Assembly (NCBI GenBank): GCA_902786505.1
Contig: CADACS010000001.1
Coordinates: 62,001-126,000, forward strand
Length of the DNA stretch: 64,000 nucleotides
Origin: an uncultured Planctomycetota bacterium
GTDB lineage: Bacteria; Planctomycetota; Planctomycetia; Pirellulales; Thermoguttaceae
Direction of reading: 5' to 3'
Shown here: piece after piece, positions 51,965-62,236 of the stretch
How positions within the stretch are numbered: the first letter of the stretch is position 1
Layout of the letters: every line of letters begins with the position of its first letter
Position numbers and translations under genes: made by a program
Notes under the pieces: generated by a model
Seen by the model: only the letters and a program-made list of their open reading frames with translations
The model's database searches: none
Told to the model about the DNA's origin: nothing

Positions 51965-53302
51965 TCAGAAGAACAGGCCCGCCGAAAGATAGACCGAATC
52001 CCTCGCTTTGAACATCTTGCCCGCCTTCGTGTGAATTTCGCGCCCGAACGCGCCGCCGACTTCAAAGGAGCCTTTGAGCCCTTTGGGGCAGTCGAATCGG
52101 AGCCCGACGCCGACGCGGTAGTCGTTGTAATCGAAATTGTACGTTCGCTTGCCCTTAATTAAATGCTTCGGATCGGACATGAGCCAGCGTCCGCCGCCAA
52201 TGTCGCCGTGGACGTAGAACCACCAGTCCGTCTCGTTGACTTTCGTTAGGAAGTGGCCCCACATCGGGTCGGGGAAGACGATTCGGAGCTCGTTTTTCGT
52301 ATTGGGCGTCCAGACGATACCGGCGATCGGCAGCAGCTTGATTTTTACGCGGTCGTAGTACCCGACGCCGCCGAGCACGCGCACTTTCCGTTCGTCGTCG
52401 ACCGGGAGCGAGCCTTCGGCGCGTCCGCGAACGTAAATCGCTTTGCCCGTGATCTTTTTGAACGTCGACGCGACGCCGACCTGCACTTCGACGCCCCCCT
52501 GGAAATCGTTGAGGCTCAGTTTAAAGGACGTCGTTAAGCCCGCGTCAAAGACGTTTTTAGGGAGGTTAATTCCGACCGATTTATGCTTGGGCGTCTGGAA
52601 GTTTGTATAGTCGAAACTTGGCGTAATCGCGAGAACGCCTTCGTTGATATTATTGTCGCGAAAAGTCTGACAGGGGAACGCGAAGAAGAGACGCACGCCT
52701 CCCTCGATGAGCCCGATTCCGTTTTTGGCGCGCGGAACGTAGACGAACGAGCCGGAGAGGTCCTGCTGGTACTTGAACATTCGTTTGATCGTCGTCGGAT
52801 TGTTTTTGTAATCCTCCATAGTAGCGGGCGGATTGACGTTCGCCGACTCGTAGGTATAGGTGCGGTAGCCGTAATTCTGGCTTTCCGTCGTAGGCGAAAC
52901 GACCGGCGGAGAAACTTGCCCGCGAAAGATCGGATCGGCGAACGACAGAGGAGCGTCAAGCGCCAGCGGATCGGCGAACGCCAGGGGATCGAGCGCGCCG
53001 TCGGTCCAGTAGCCGTCGAAACCGTCGTCTTCGCCGCTCTCGAGCGCGGCTTCCGTCTCCATGGCGAGATCGCCCCAGACGCCGCGCTGCGCGGCCTCGA
53101 GCGCCCAGCTGGGACTGTCGAAGAGAAAATCGTATTCGTCCGCGTCCGCGCCTTCGTCGTCGAGCGCGTCGGGCTCAATCTCCGGCGCGCTCAGAGTAAT
53201 CGGCAGCCCAAGACTGCCCGCGCGCGCCGCGCCGCACGCGGCGAGCAAAGCGCACGCGGCGACCGCCGCAACGAGTATGCGATTCAAGTGTGTACGCCGC
53301 AT
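51965..53302 (-). CDS. Outer-membrane beta-barrel protein (DUF6268-like)
   Basis: The 445-aa product has a signal peptide (residues 1-28, RILVAAVAACALLAACGAARA). An acidic low-complexity section (about 45-130) follows, then a beta-strand-rich barrel of about 300 residues with alternating aromatic/hydrophobic residues. It ends LSAGLFF: the terminal Phe is the BAM-recognition signal of outer-membrane barrels. Overall shape resembles planctomycete DUF6268-type outer membrane proteins. The function (porin or other) is unknown. The ATG at 53302 has AGGAA 10 bases upstream. It is the last gene in its transcript, with a terminator beyond. Confidence 0.8.
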   Translation of the reverse strand: MRRTHLNRILVAAVAACALLAACGAARAGSLGLPITLSAPEIEPDALDDEGADADEYDFLFDSPSWALEAAQRGVWGDLAMETEAALESGEDDGFDGYWTDGALDPLAFADPLALDAPLSFADPIFRGQVSPPVVSPTTESQNYGYRTYTYESANVNPPATMEDYKNNPTTIKRMFKYQQDLSGSFVYVPRAKNGIGLIEGGVRLFFAFPCQTFRDNNINEGVLAITPSFDYTNFQTPKHKSVGINLPKNVFDAGLTTSFKLSLNDFQGGVEVQVGVASTFKKITGKAIYVRGRAEGSLPVDDERKVRVLGGVGYYDRVKIKLLPIAGIVWTPNTKNELRIVFPDPMWGHFLTKVNETDWWFYVHGDIGGGRWLMSDPKHLIKGKRTYNFDYNDYRVGVGLRFDCPKGLKGSFEVGGAFGREIHTKAGKMFKARDSVYLSAGLFF

Positions 53303-53547
53303 TCGTCGATTCCTGTCGAAATAATAAAGACTTTATTCGGTAAAAAGCGCGGCCTCGTTCGTCGGCGCCGCGCGGCGCTTCCTGCGCCCGATATGGCGTA
53401 AGGGGAGATATAACGAATTCCCGTGCGCGCGTCAAGAGCGGCCTGTCAAGAATATAGCGCGCGCGTTCGCAAACCCGGTTCGCGCGGCCGTCGGGAAATT
53501 TTTTGGCAAAAAAACTGTTTTTTCGGCGTTTAGGGCCTTTTTTGTGC

Positions 53548-53575
53548 TTGACGAAATCAAATATAACATTATTAT
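53548..53575 (+). promoter_or_regulatory. Promoter and long leader of rpsA
   Basis: TTGACG (53548-53553), a 16-base spacer and TATTAT (53570-53575) form a good promoter. Transcription would start near 53582, leaving a leader of about 425 bases before the GTG at 54009. S1 proteins often autoregulate through their leader, so this long stretch (53303-54008, no gene) may hold a control structure, though I cannot fold it reliably. Confidence 0.6.
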
Positions 53576-54008
53576 CTTTTGGACGTTTTATATAGAAACG
53601 AGCGCCGCGGTCTTTCGCCGCCAGAAACGCGCTTTAGCGTTTCCGGCGCAGCGTCAGACAGCCGCGGCGGATAGAGCGCGTCGCTGAGCCGATCGAACGG
53701 CGATTGGCCTGCAAGCGCATTTAACCCTGTTTTTTATTGGGGATGAAACAGACGTTCGCGCGCGAGCGCGTTCGTGAAACGCGCGGTTCTCCGCGGGATA
53801 ACGCAAGGTTTACGCGAGCTTTTGCAGATTTGTAATCGATTTGTCGAGTTTCGCCAAGCTATTCGCGCATGCGACAGGCGCGGCGTTGACGCTCCTTTCT
53901 GAATTGAGAAAGCCGGCCGACAACTACGCTGCGGAATTCGACGTCTCGCCGGTATCGGCCGTTTCCGTTTCATCTGGGTAAAACACTTTTAAACTAGGAA
54001 TTTTTGTC

Positions 54009-55775
54009 GTGGTAAATCGTACTCTGATTCGCGGTTTGGACGCTAATGTTGACGACGTGGTCATGCCTGACGAAGATATCATCGAATATCTCGGCGGCGA
54101 CGCGGAAATCGAACTCAATCAAATTCTCGACGGCGTCGTCGTGAGAATTGAAAAAGAATTCGTCATCGTCGACGTAGGATATAAGAGCGAAGGAGCTATC
54201 CCCGTCTCCGAATGGGAAGAAGGGGAAGAAACGCCGAAACCGGGCGATCACGTTAAGGTTCTCGTCGAAGAGCTTGAAGACGCCATGACCGCCGAGGAAG
54301 TTCAGTCCCGCGGTATGATCGTTCTGAGCAAGCGCAAGGCCGCCAAGATCGAATCTTGGATGCGCATGATGGAACGCGTTAAGGAAGGCGACGTCGTCGA
54401 CGGCGTCGTTTCCAAGAAGATCAAGGGCGGTCTGCTCGTCGATATCGGCGTGAACGTCTTCCTGCCCGCGAGTCAAGTCGATATCCGCCGTCCCACCGAC
54501 ATCAACGAGTTCATCGGCAAGCCGATCAAGTGCGTCATTCTCAAGATTGACGAAGCGCGCCGCAATATCGTCGTGAGCCGCCGCGAACTCATCGAACAGG
54601 AACGCAAAGAAAAGAAGACCGCGCTCCTCAACGAACTGCAAGTCGGTCAGATCCGCGAAGGTACCGTCAAGAACATCGCCGAATTCGGCGCGTTCATCGA
54701 CCTGGGCGGCATCGACGGCCTTCTCCACATTACCGATATGAGCTGGGGCCGCATTACCGATCCGAAAGAGCTCGTCTCCATCGATCAGAAGATCGAAGTC
54801 GTCGTTCTCAATATCGACTACGAGAAGGAGAAGATTTCGCTCGGTCTCAAGCAGAAGACCCCGTCTCCGTGGGAACACGTCGAAGAGAAATATCCCGAAG
54901 GCTCCAAAGTCAAGGGTACCGTCGTCAACGTCATGTCCTACGGCGCGTTCGTTAAACTGGAAGAGGGCGTCGAAGGCCTCGTCCACATTAGCGAAATGTC
55001 CTGGACCAAGCGCATCAATCATCCGAACGAAATCCTGACCGTCGGCGAAGAAATCGAAGTCGTCATTCTCGGCATCAATAAGGAAAAGCAGGAGATTTCG
55101 CTCGGTCTCAAGCAGACGATGAACAATCCTTGGGAATCGGTCGATACGAAGTATCCGGTCGGCGCGAAGGTCAAGGGCGTCGTTCGCAACCTGACGAACT
55201 ACGGCGCTTTCGTCGAGCTCGAAGAGGGCGTCGACGGTCTCCTTCACATCAGCGACATGAGCTGGGTCCGCAAGATCACGCATCCGAGCGAAGTCGTTAA
55301 GAAGAACGAAGAGATCGAATGCGTCGTTACGCAGGTCGATAAGAAGAACCGCCGCATCGCGCTCGGTCTCAAGCAGCTTACCGAAGATCCGTGGGCCACG
55401 CGTATTCCCGAAAAATACCGTCCGAACCAGATCGTCAAGGGTAAGGTTACGAAGATCACGAGCTTCGGCGTTTTCGTCAGCCTCGAAGACGACCTCGAAG
55501 GCCTCCTTCACATTTCCGAATTGGCCGACCACAAAGTCGAGAATCCGGAAGAAGTCGTTAAGGTTGGAGAAGAGATCGAAGTCATGGTTCTCCGCGTCGA
55601 TTCCGCCGACCGCAAGATCGGTCTGTCGCGCAAACGCGCCGAAAAGGGCGACGAAGAGCCTGTCGAAGAAGCTCCCGAGCCGACTCCCGCCGTTACCATC
55701 AAGCAGCCTAAGGAACTCAAAGGCGGCATGGGCGGCGACAGCGGTCCTCTCTTCCAGCTTCCCGGCCAGAACTGA
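54009..55775 (+). CDS. rpsA: 30S ribosomal protein S1
   Basis: S1 binds mRNA leaders and aids translation initiation on the 30S subunit. The 588-aa product has six S1 RNA-binding domains in tandem, each with the GxVxxIxxFGAFVxL...GLxHISxMSW...V-x-IxxKxIxLGLKQ pattern (for example [17 protein letters not shown] and [17 protein letters not shown]). Domains 3-5 are most canonical. The first two are typical of the ribosome-binding half. The GTG at 54009 is the likely start, with AGGAA at 53995-53999. Its promoter is at 53548-53575. It has a C-terminal Pro/Glu-rich tail and a terminator. Confidence 0.95.
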   Translation: MVNRTLIRGLDANVDDVVMPDEDIIEYLGGDAEIELNQILDGVVVRIEKEFVIVDVGYKSEGAIPVSEWEEGEETPKPGDHVKVLVEELEDAMTAEEVQSRGMIVLSKRKAAKIESWMRMMERVKEGDVVDGVVSKKIKGGLLVDIGVNVFLPASQVDIRRPTDINEFIGKPIKCVILKIDEARRNIVVSRRELIEQERKEKKTALLNELQVGQIREGTVKNIAEFGAFIDLGGIDGLLHITDMSWGRITDPKELVSIDQKIEVVVLNIDYEKEKISLGLKQKTPSPWEHVEEKYPEGSKVKGTVVNVMSYGAFVKLEEGVEGLVHISEMSWTKRINHPNEILTVGEEIEVVILGINKEKQEISLGLKQTMNNPWESVDTKYPVGAKVKGVVRNLTNYGAFVELEEGVDGLLHISDMSWVRKITHPSEVVKKNEEIECVVTQVDKKNRRIALGLKQLTEDPWATRIPEKYRPNQIVKGKVTKITSFGVFVSLEDDLEGLLHISELADHKVENPEEVVKVGEEIEVMVLRVDSADRKIGLSRKRAEKGDEEPVEEAPEPTPAVTIKQPKELKGGMGGDSGPLFQLPGQN

Positions 55776-55824
55776 TTTTCGCGGCGGTCAGCCGCGTCTA
55801 ACTGCGGCCGGCTAATACGCTTTC

Positions 55825-55860
55825 GGGCGTTCCCTGATTTCGGGGAACGCCCCCTTCTTC
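55825..55860 (+). terminator. Terminator after rpsA
   Basis: GGGCGTTCCC (55825-55834) and GGGAACGCCC (55843-55852) form a perfect 10-base hairpin with an 8-base loop, followed by CCTTCTTC, a weak T-tract. Confidence 0.7.
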
Positions 55861-56363
55861 ATGTGCGGTTTTCGCTCCAAAGCGCCGTTTTTTCTGAGGA
55901 ACCGGCGGCCTGAATTTGTTCAAAAATTTTTCTAGAAAAATTCCTTTTTTTGGAACGGCGATTGCATCAAACCATCTAAAGACGGAAAGGTTGCAGGGTA
56001 TACCTTAACTCTGCTGTTTCCTATTGTCCGTTTGTTCGTTTTGTCGCGTTCGAAATTCCAGTCAGCCTTATAGGCTGGCGTCTTTGGGATATTTCTAACG
56101 CGTTGTCTCTCAAACTCAGGGCGCCGATTGGCGCGAATCGAATAACCCAATTGACGGGGTAGGGGCGTTTTTTTGCCCGAAGCGCAAGGATGCGCGGATA
56201 TACTAGACATTAAGTCGTTTTCTATGGAGAAAGAACAGTCGTTTCAACCCTCCTTTTTTCGCGCCAATGGAAAGGATTTTCTTACTAACGTTTCGCTTCG
56301 GCCAGTTCCGGCGTCCTCTATGTTTCTGTTGGTACTTTCTGGTACAGAAAAGGAGAAATCACA
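55861..56363 (+). other. Long, structured leader-like region before rho
   Basis: About 500 bases without a supported gene. Small inverted repeats occur, such as CAGCC-TTAT-AGGCTG near 56065-56081. A TATACT box at 56199-56204 lacks a -35. The 64-codon frame at 56173-56367 has no ribosome site. Rho genes in other bacteria are autoregulated through their leaders, which would fit, but the sequence alone does not show the mechanism. Confidence 0.4.
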
Positions 56364-57552
56364 ATGAAGTCTTACGAATCTGATAATAACAGCGCAAAGA
56401 ACGATATTTATTTCGGTTACAGCGAGGAGCGGGACCGCGGATACGCGCCGGACACGGCGGTCTCGACGCATTTTGTTCGCGGCGTTCTGGAGATCATGCT
56501 AGAAGGATTTGGTTTCCTGCGTCAGCCGGAGGCCGGCCTTGCGCGCGCCCCGGGCGACCCCTACGTTTCCGCGGCTCTGATAAATAAGCTGCGCCTGCGC
56601 AATGGGAACGAGATTGTCGGCAGAGCGAAACATGTCCCCGGCGCGCAAGGTCCGCGCGTGATTCATGTCGACAGTATTGACGGCTTGACGGTAGACGAGA
56701 GTTTTAAAGTCATTCCGTTCGAAAGGTTAACGCCCGTCATGCCGAGGGTGAGGTTTCAGCTTGAAACGAGTCGGGACGTTCTCTCGACGCGTATTATGGA
56801 TCTCTTTACGCCGATGGGCCGCGGTCAGCGCACGCTGATCGTCGCGCCGCCGCGTTCCGGCAAAACGGTGCTCTTAAGGCGCGCATAAGCCGGCGAAAGT
56901 CGTCGTGCTGCTCGTCGACGAACGCCCGGAAGAGGCGACCGATTTCCGCAGAACCGTTAACGCGCAAGTATTTGCCAGTACGCTGGATCGAACGCCGGCC
57001 GATCACGTTCGGCTCGCCGAGCTCGTTGTGGACCGGTGCAAAAGAATGGTCGAGGCGGGCGAGGACGTCGTACTGCTGATCGACTCGATTACGCGACTCG
57101 CGCGCGCGTACAATAAGCTAGTCGATAATGGCGGCAGGACAATGTCCGGCGGCGTCGATATCAGCGCGCTTGACGTTCCCAAGCGGCTCTTCTCGACCGC
57201 GCGCGCGACCGAAGAGGCCGGCACGCTTACCGTTGTCGCGACGGCGCTTATCGATACGGGCAGCCGTATGGACGAGGTGATTTTCCAAGAGTTTAAAGGG
57301 ACGGGCAATATGGAGATTGTCCTGAGCCGAGAGCTTGCGGATAAAAGAATCTGGCCCGCGATCGATTTAGCGCAGTCGGGCACGCGGCGCGAGGAAGCGC
57401 TCATACGCGGCGAAGAAATCGGCATGATCTACACGATCCGGCGCAGTATCGCGAAGTTGCGAATCGACGAAAAGATCGAGCGGCTCAGGGATACGCTTGC
57501 GAAATATCCAACGAACAAGAGTTTTTTGGATAAATGCCAAGCGTTATTTTAA
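56364..57552 (+). pseudogene. rho: Transcription termination factor Rho, disrupted after the P-loop
   Basis: Two adjacent frames encode the N- and C-terminal parts of Rho. The first (56364-56888) has the RNA-binding region (GVLEIMLEGFGFLR) and Walker A APPRSGKTVLL, then stops at TAA. The second, in the +1 frame (open from 56878, ATPase core LLVDERPEEATD, Walker B LLIDSITRLARA, GGVDISAL, TALIDTGSRMDEVI), ends at 57552. Compared with the normal Rho between GKTMLL and the His before VLLIDERPEE, ten residues should be present, but only seven bases remain. A deletion of about 23 bases would explain both the shift and the loss. Rest of both parts is intact, so inactivation is recent or an assembly error. 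Confidence 0.8.
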
Positions 57553-57609
57553 ATCTTGCAACAGTCAAGATTTGCGCCGCAGCCCGCCAGCCGCGGACGC
57601 TCCGCGGAT

Positions 57610-60600
57610 TCATTCGGAGCCGCGGAGCGTTCGCGGATCGGGCGCCCCGGTAAAGGCGGTCGGATCGACGGCCGCGCCGTCCGGAATGTCGAGCGCGCGC
57701 AGGGCCGAGCAGCCCATAAACGCTTCCGCGGCAATCTCTTTTAATCCGCCGGTTCCTGAGACGGAACGGAGCGAAACGCAGTTCTTAAACGCGCCTTCCG
57801 GAAGGACCGTTACGGTTTCGGGAAGAACGGCTTCCGATAAAAGCGGACAGTCGCAAAACGCGTCTTTGCCTAACGTTAGCGCTTCGTTTCCGGACAGATC
57901 TATTTTTTCGAGCGCGAGCGCGCCCCGGAACGCCCCTTCGCCAATTTCCGTTACGGCCGCCGGCGGCTGATACGTTTGGTCGGGCCGGCGCGGAGGATAG
58001 GCGCGCAGTTTTCGCCCGCCGTTCTCAAAGAGCGCTCCCCCGTACGCGGTAAACTGAGCGTCTTCCCCTTCCGTTTCAAACGCGAACAGATTATGACAGC
58101 CTTCGAACGCGGAACTCGCTAAATAGCCGAGCGAACGCGGAATTCTTACCGTTATCAGCGAACGGCATTCTTTAAACGCTTCTTTGTCAATGTGTTCTAT
58201 CGAATTGAGATCCAGCGACGCTAGGCCCGCGCAATGTTTAAACGCGCCTTCCGCGACGTCGGTAAGGGAATCGGGCGCCTTAAACGAGCCGAGCGATTCG
58301 CAATGTTCAAACGCGAATTTACCGATCTTTTTCAGTCCTTCCGGGAGAACGATCTGTTCCAACGCGCCGCAGTGTCGGAACGCCTCCGCGCCAAGTTCGG
58401 CGAACCCGGGCGCCAGCTCGATCGATTCGAGCGACCAGCACCCTAAAAACGCGCGCGAGCCGACCCGCGTTAAGGTCGTCGGACACGCGAACGATTCGAG
58501 CGCGCCGCATCCGGCAAACGCCTCGGTTCCGATCGCCGTCGCCGCCGCGTTGAATTCGACCGTCTTGAGACTTCCGCAGTCGGTAAACGCGTAATCGCCG
58601 ATCTCCGCGAGATTTTCCGGGAACGCGACCGATTTGAGGAGCGCGCACCGCCGGAACGCGGCGCTTTCAATGCGCGTCAGTTTGGCGGGCAGATTCGCCG
58701 AAACGAGCCGCGAACATCCGTAAAACGTTTCCCGATCGATTGTTTCGACGGAATCCGGAAGATCGACCGACATGAGCGCGGCGCAGTTTTTGAACGCGCG
58801 CCGGCCGATCGCAACGACCGATTCGGGCAGCCGTATAAATTGCAGCGAGACGCATCCGGCAAACGCCGCTTCCCCGATCTCTTCAACCGTGTTCGGAATC
58901 TTGACCGAATGGAGGGAAGGGCAGTTCTCAAAGACGCGCGCTTCGACCGTCTTAATGCCCGGACTAAATTCGGCGGCCGTGAGCGAGGCGCAGTCGGCAA
59001 ACGCGCCGGTTCCGATCCGTTCGAGACTCCGCGGAAGCTTGACCGCGACCAGAGACGCGCACGACTTAAAGAGTTCCGGCCCGAGTTCCGCGACGCCCTC
59101 TTGCAAGTCGATCGCGACGAGCTGCTCGCAGCCTTCGAACGCGTTCGCGCCCAGAGATTGGATTCCGGCTGGAATACTGACGGCGTCGAGCCCGACGCAG
59201 CCGGCGAACGCGCGCGCCCCGATTTCGGCGAGCGCGTCGGGAAATTGAACGGCTCTAAGGGAACGGCAGCGTGAAAACGCGGACGCGCCAATACGTTTAA
59301 GATAAGGCGGCATGGGCGCTTCGGTCAGTTTGTCGCACAGCCCAAACGCGGCGTCGCCGATCGAGACGAGCGCTTCGGTTACCGTTACTTTCGCGAGTTT
59401 TTCGCAGTTATAGAAGAGCTTGTCCGGAATTTCCGTCGCGGAGTCGGGCGTCTTGGCGGCCGTCAGGCGCCGGCAGTTGCTGAACGCGCCCGGCTCTAAC
59501 GTCGTAACGGAATTCGGGATATCGACGGACGTCAGCTTATTGCAGAACGAGAACGCTTCCTGCCCGACCGTCTCGAGCTTATCGGACCAGCCGATCTCGA
59601 CGAGCGACTGGCAAAAGTAGAACGCGTTTGCCCCGATTGAAGTTACGTTCGCAAGATTGACCGTTTCAAGCGATCCGCAGTCGGCAAAGAGACTCGGCTC
59701 GAGCGTCTCCAGATTTGGAGAGAGCCTGACGCGCCGGAGCTTGGAACACGCCTTGAACGCGCCCTCGCCCACCGAGACGACGCTTTCGGGCAGGAGAATC
59801 GATTTGAGCTCGGCGCATCCGGCAAACGCTTCCGCGCCGATCGACGTAAGACTGTTCGAGAGCGTGATTTCCAGAAGGCCCGAGCAGTTGGCGAACGCAC
59901 GGTCGCCGACCGTCTCGACCGTATTCGCGACATAGAACGCCGCGAGCGATTCGCACCCTTGGAACGCCTCCGCGCCGATCGCTTCGACCCCTTCCGGGGC
60001 GCCGAGGTATCGGAGCGCGGCGCAGTTCTTTACGATCCTCTCCGGGATTTCCGCAAGCGTGTCCGGCAGTTCGAGTTCCGTGAGCGCGGCGCACCCTTCG
60101 AACGCGCCCGCCCCTAGCGTTTCAAGGTCTTTTGGCACGTCAAACTGCGCGAGTTTCACGCACTTCTGGAACGCCTCGCTTTCGATCGCGGTCAGCTTGC
60201 CGAGCGCCTCAATCTCTTCGAGCGCCTGACAGTTTGAGAACGCGTTCTGGCGGATCGCCGTAATTCCGGCGGGAAGCGTTACGCGCTGAAGCGATTTGCA
60301 GTCGCGGAACGCGGCTGCGCCGAGCGCCTCTAAGGCGTCCGGCAGCGCGATTTCCGAGAGTTTCCCGCATTCCTGAAAGGCTCGGTCTCCAATCGAGGCG
60401 ACCTTGCCGTGGATCGCGATCCGTTCGAGCGACGCGCAGCCTGAAAAGGCGTCGTCCGGAATCGCGTCGACGCGCGGGGGAACCGTAAATTCTTTCAGCG
60501 ACGAGCATTTGCTAACGACGCCCGGGCCAAGTTCCGCGACGCCGTCGGGAATTTCGAGCGCCTGAAGGGAGGAACAGGCCGCGAACGCGCGTTCCGGAAG

Positions 60601-61809
60601 CGCCGTCAGCGAGGCCGGGAACCGAACGTCGACGAGCGAGGAACAGCCCGTAAACGCCCGGTCGCCAAAGGTCGTTATTCCTTCGGGAAGCGCAACTTGC
60701 TTAACGGAAGAGCAGCCGGAGAACGCTTCGCTTTCAATAAAGAGGCCGCGCTCTTCCGAAGAGAGCCCCTCGACGCTTTCGGGCAATTCAAGTTCGGCAA
60801 GCGCCCCGCATCCGCGAAAAGCGCCTTTGCCAATCGAGCGCAGATTCGGCGGGAATTTAACCGATTTCAAAGCGCCGTCGAGCTCAAACGCGAACGCGCC
60901 GATTGAGAGCGCGCTGTTCGGAAGATACGCCGTTTCAAGATTAGCGCAGTCCCAGAAGGCGCCGTCCATAACCGTTTCGACCCCTTCGGAAACGCGGACC
61001 ATTTTCAGCGTCGATTTACTGAACGCCCTCTTGCCGACCGTTTTAACGCCGGGCGGCGTCGCGTAGGTCGTCGCCGACGCCCCGATCGGATACCGGAGCA
61101 GCGTCTCGCCGCTCGCGTCGAAAAGGACCCCGCCCCGGGAAGAGAACGCCGGATTTCCCGCCTCGACTTCAATTTCTTTAAGCCGCTTAAAATCTTGCAG
61201 CGCGTCGGTTTCGATCTCAACGACCTTTTTCGGAACCGCGATTTTAGAGACGCTTTTGATCTTTTTGAGCGTAATTGCGTCGTACGCCGTAACCCCTTCG
61301 GCGGGCTCGAACGGGATATTCAAACCTGTCGGATACGCCAGAAGCAGGGTCCCTTCCGCGTCGTACAGACCGGAATTGACTATCTTAAAAGAGCTGTTTT
61401 CCGGCGCGATTTCGCATTCCCGAAACACTTTCATTTCGACAAACGCCTGCGGATCGATCGACCGCAGTTCGCCGTTCAGGCGGACGGTCCGGAGTTTGGA
61501 CGCCCCGTAGAACGCAAACGGCGCGATCGACTCGACGCCGTCGGGCAAGACGTAGCGTATGCCGGGCCGCGCCTGCGGATAGCAGATAAGCGTCTTGCCC
61601 GACTTGTCGAAAAGGACGCCGTCGATCGCGCGGAACGCGGGGTGAGCTTCGTCGACCTCGAACTGCTCGACTTTTTTTCCCCCGTTGAGCGAGCCCGGCG
61701 CGATCGTCTCCAGTTCCATGGGGACCTCCGCCACGGCAAGGGAGATATCGAAAGGAGGACCCGCCGGCGCGGCGGTCGCGATTTCCTGTTTGTCGGCGTC
61801 TGATTCCAT
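57610..61809 (-). CDS. Giant Treponema-type LRR (BspA-like) protein without signal peptide
   Basis: The 1399-aa product is nearly all leucine-rich repeats of about 23 residues (LRR_5/BspA type), with the pattern IGxxAFxxCxxLxxVxLPxxL, for about 50 units. Four deviating segments contain GVLFD-G-TLL-YP-type units, three near the N-terminus and one near the C-terminus. The N-terminus (MESDADKQEIATAAPAG) has no signal peptide, so it appears cytoplasmic or non-classically exported. The ATG at 61809 has GAGGAA 5 bases upstream. No catalytic domain is visible. BspA-like proteins mediate binding to host or matrix proteins in oral and gut bacteria. A 17-base inverted repeat (57591-57607/57620-57636) overlaps its stop. 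Confidence 0.85.
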   Translation of the reverse strand: MESDADKQEIATAAPAGPPFDISLAVAEVPMELETIAPGSLNGGKKVEQFEVDEAHPAFRAIDGVLFDKSGKTLICYPQARPGIRYVLPDGVESIAPFAFYGASKLRTVRLNGELRSIDPQAFVEMKVFRECEIAPENSSFKIVNSGLYDAEGTLLLAYPTGLNIPFEPAEGVTAYDAITLKKIKSVSKIAVPKKVVEIETDALQDFKRLKEIEVEAGNPAFSSRGGVLFDASGETLLRYPIGASATTYATPPGVKTVGKRAFSKSTLKMVRVSEGVETVMDGAFWDCANLETAYLPNSALSIGAFAFELDGALKSVKFPPNLRSIGKGAFRGCGALAELELPESVEGLSSEERGLFIESEAFSGCSSVKQVALPEGITTFGDRAFTGCSSLVDVRFPASLTALPERAFAACSSLQALEIPDGVAELGPGVVSKCSSLKEFTVPPRVDAIPDDAFSGCASLERIAIHGKVASIGDRAFQECGKLSEIALPDALEALGAAAFRDCKSLQRVTLPAGITAIRQNAFSNCQALEEIEALGKLTAIESEAFQKCVKLAQFDVPKDLETLGAGAFEGCAALTELELPDTLAEIPERIVKNCAALRYLGAPEGVEAIGAEAFQGCESLAAFYVANTVETVGDRAFANCSGLLEITLSNSLTSIGAEAFAGCAELKSILLPESVVSVGEGAFKACSKLRRVRLSPNLETLEPSLFADCGSLETVNLANVTSIGANAFYFCQSLVEIGWSDKLETVGQEAFSFCNKLTSVDIPNSVTTLEPGAFSNCRRLTAAKTPDSATEIPDKLFYNCEKLAKVTVTEALVSIGDAAFGLCDKLTEAPMPPYLKRIGASAFSRCRSLRAVQFPDALAEIGARAFAGCVGLDAVSIPAGIQSLGANAFEGCEQLVAIDLQEGVAELGPELFKSCASLVAVKLPRSLERIGTGAFADCASLTAAEFSPGIKTVEARVFENCPSLHSVKIPNTVEEIGEAAFAGCVSLQFIRLPESVVAIGRRAFKNCAALMSVDLPDSVETIDRETFYGCSRLVSANLPAKLTRIESAAFRRCALLKSVAFPENLAEIGDYAFTDCGSLKTVEFNAAATAIGTEAFAGCGALESFACPTTLTRVGSRAFLGCWSLESIELAPGFAELGAEAFRHCGALEQIVLPEGLKKIGKFAFEHCESLGSFKAPDSLTDVAEGAFKHCAGLASLDLNSIEHIDKEAFKECRSLITVRIPRSLGYLASSAFEGCHNLFAFETEGEDAQFTAYGGALFENGGRKLRAYPPRRPDQTYQPPAAVTEIGEGAFRGALALEKIDLSGNEALTLGKDAFCDCPLLSEAVLPETVTVLPEGAFKNCVSLRSVSGTGGLKEIAAEAFMGCSALRALDIPDGAAVDPTAFTGAPDPRTLRGSE

Positions 61810-62046
61810 GGCTATTCCTCGAACGGAGCGAAAGGGAGGCGGGAAGATAAAAGATTCCCGCTTTCATTGTACTCGATTCCGACGGTCAAACAAGACGCGA
61901 ATGCGCCGACGCCGCCGACGAAAGGGGCCGCGATCCGCTGGACGGAACCGGGAATAAACCGCCCCGAAACGACCGGCCGCGACGCGCAGGACCGCTTTTC
62001 TTGCCGCGTTCAGACTCCCCCGTGTTTTTTTTCTGGCGCAAAGCGC

Positions 62047-62073
62047 TATAATTACTCCCAGTTATTGGGGAGT
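62047..62073 (+). promoter_or_regulatory. Candidate promoter with inverted repeat upstream of purF
   Basis: A TATAAT at 62047-62052 has only a poor -35. Just after it, ACTCCC (62054-62059) and GGGAGT (62068-62073) form a 6-base inverted repeat around the likely start, a possible operator. The gap 61810-62236 holds no gene. Confidence 0.4.
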
Positions 62074-62236
62074 CGGCGGCGCCGGGCCGACCGCGGAAAG
62101 ACGCGGTTTTTTCCGTTTTGTCCGGCTGTTTCCGAATCCGCCGATACGCGCGCCGGAGGAGGTTGCGTTGAGACGCTGCCCGGCGCGCCGCCACAGCTAC
62201 GCCAGACGGAGAAAGCACAGGAGAGCGCGTTTTCTT

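Noticed and set aside
53734-53973. 79-codon minus-strand frame in the rpsA leader
   Set aside because: No ribosome site, Arg/Pro/Ser-rich composition typical of shadow frames in GC-rich DNA, and it would oppose the predicted rpsA leader.
56173-56367. 64-codon frame immediately before rho
   Set aside because: No ribosome site and an end overlapping the rho start; it looks like chance in an AT-richer leader.
56871-56905. Programmed +1 frameshift joining the two Rho frames
   Set aside because: Beyond the shift, about eight residues between P-loop and next strand are missing, and the slip would need a codon pair with no good +1 re-pairing. A deletion explains both features better.
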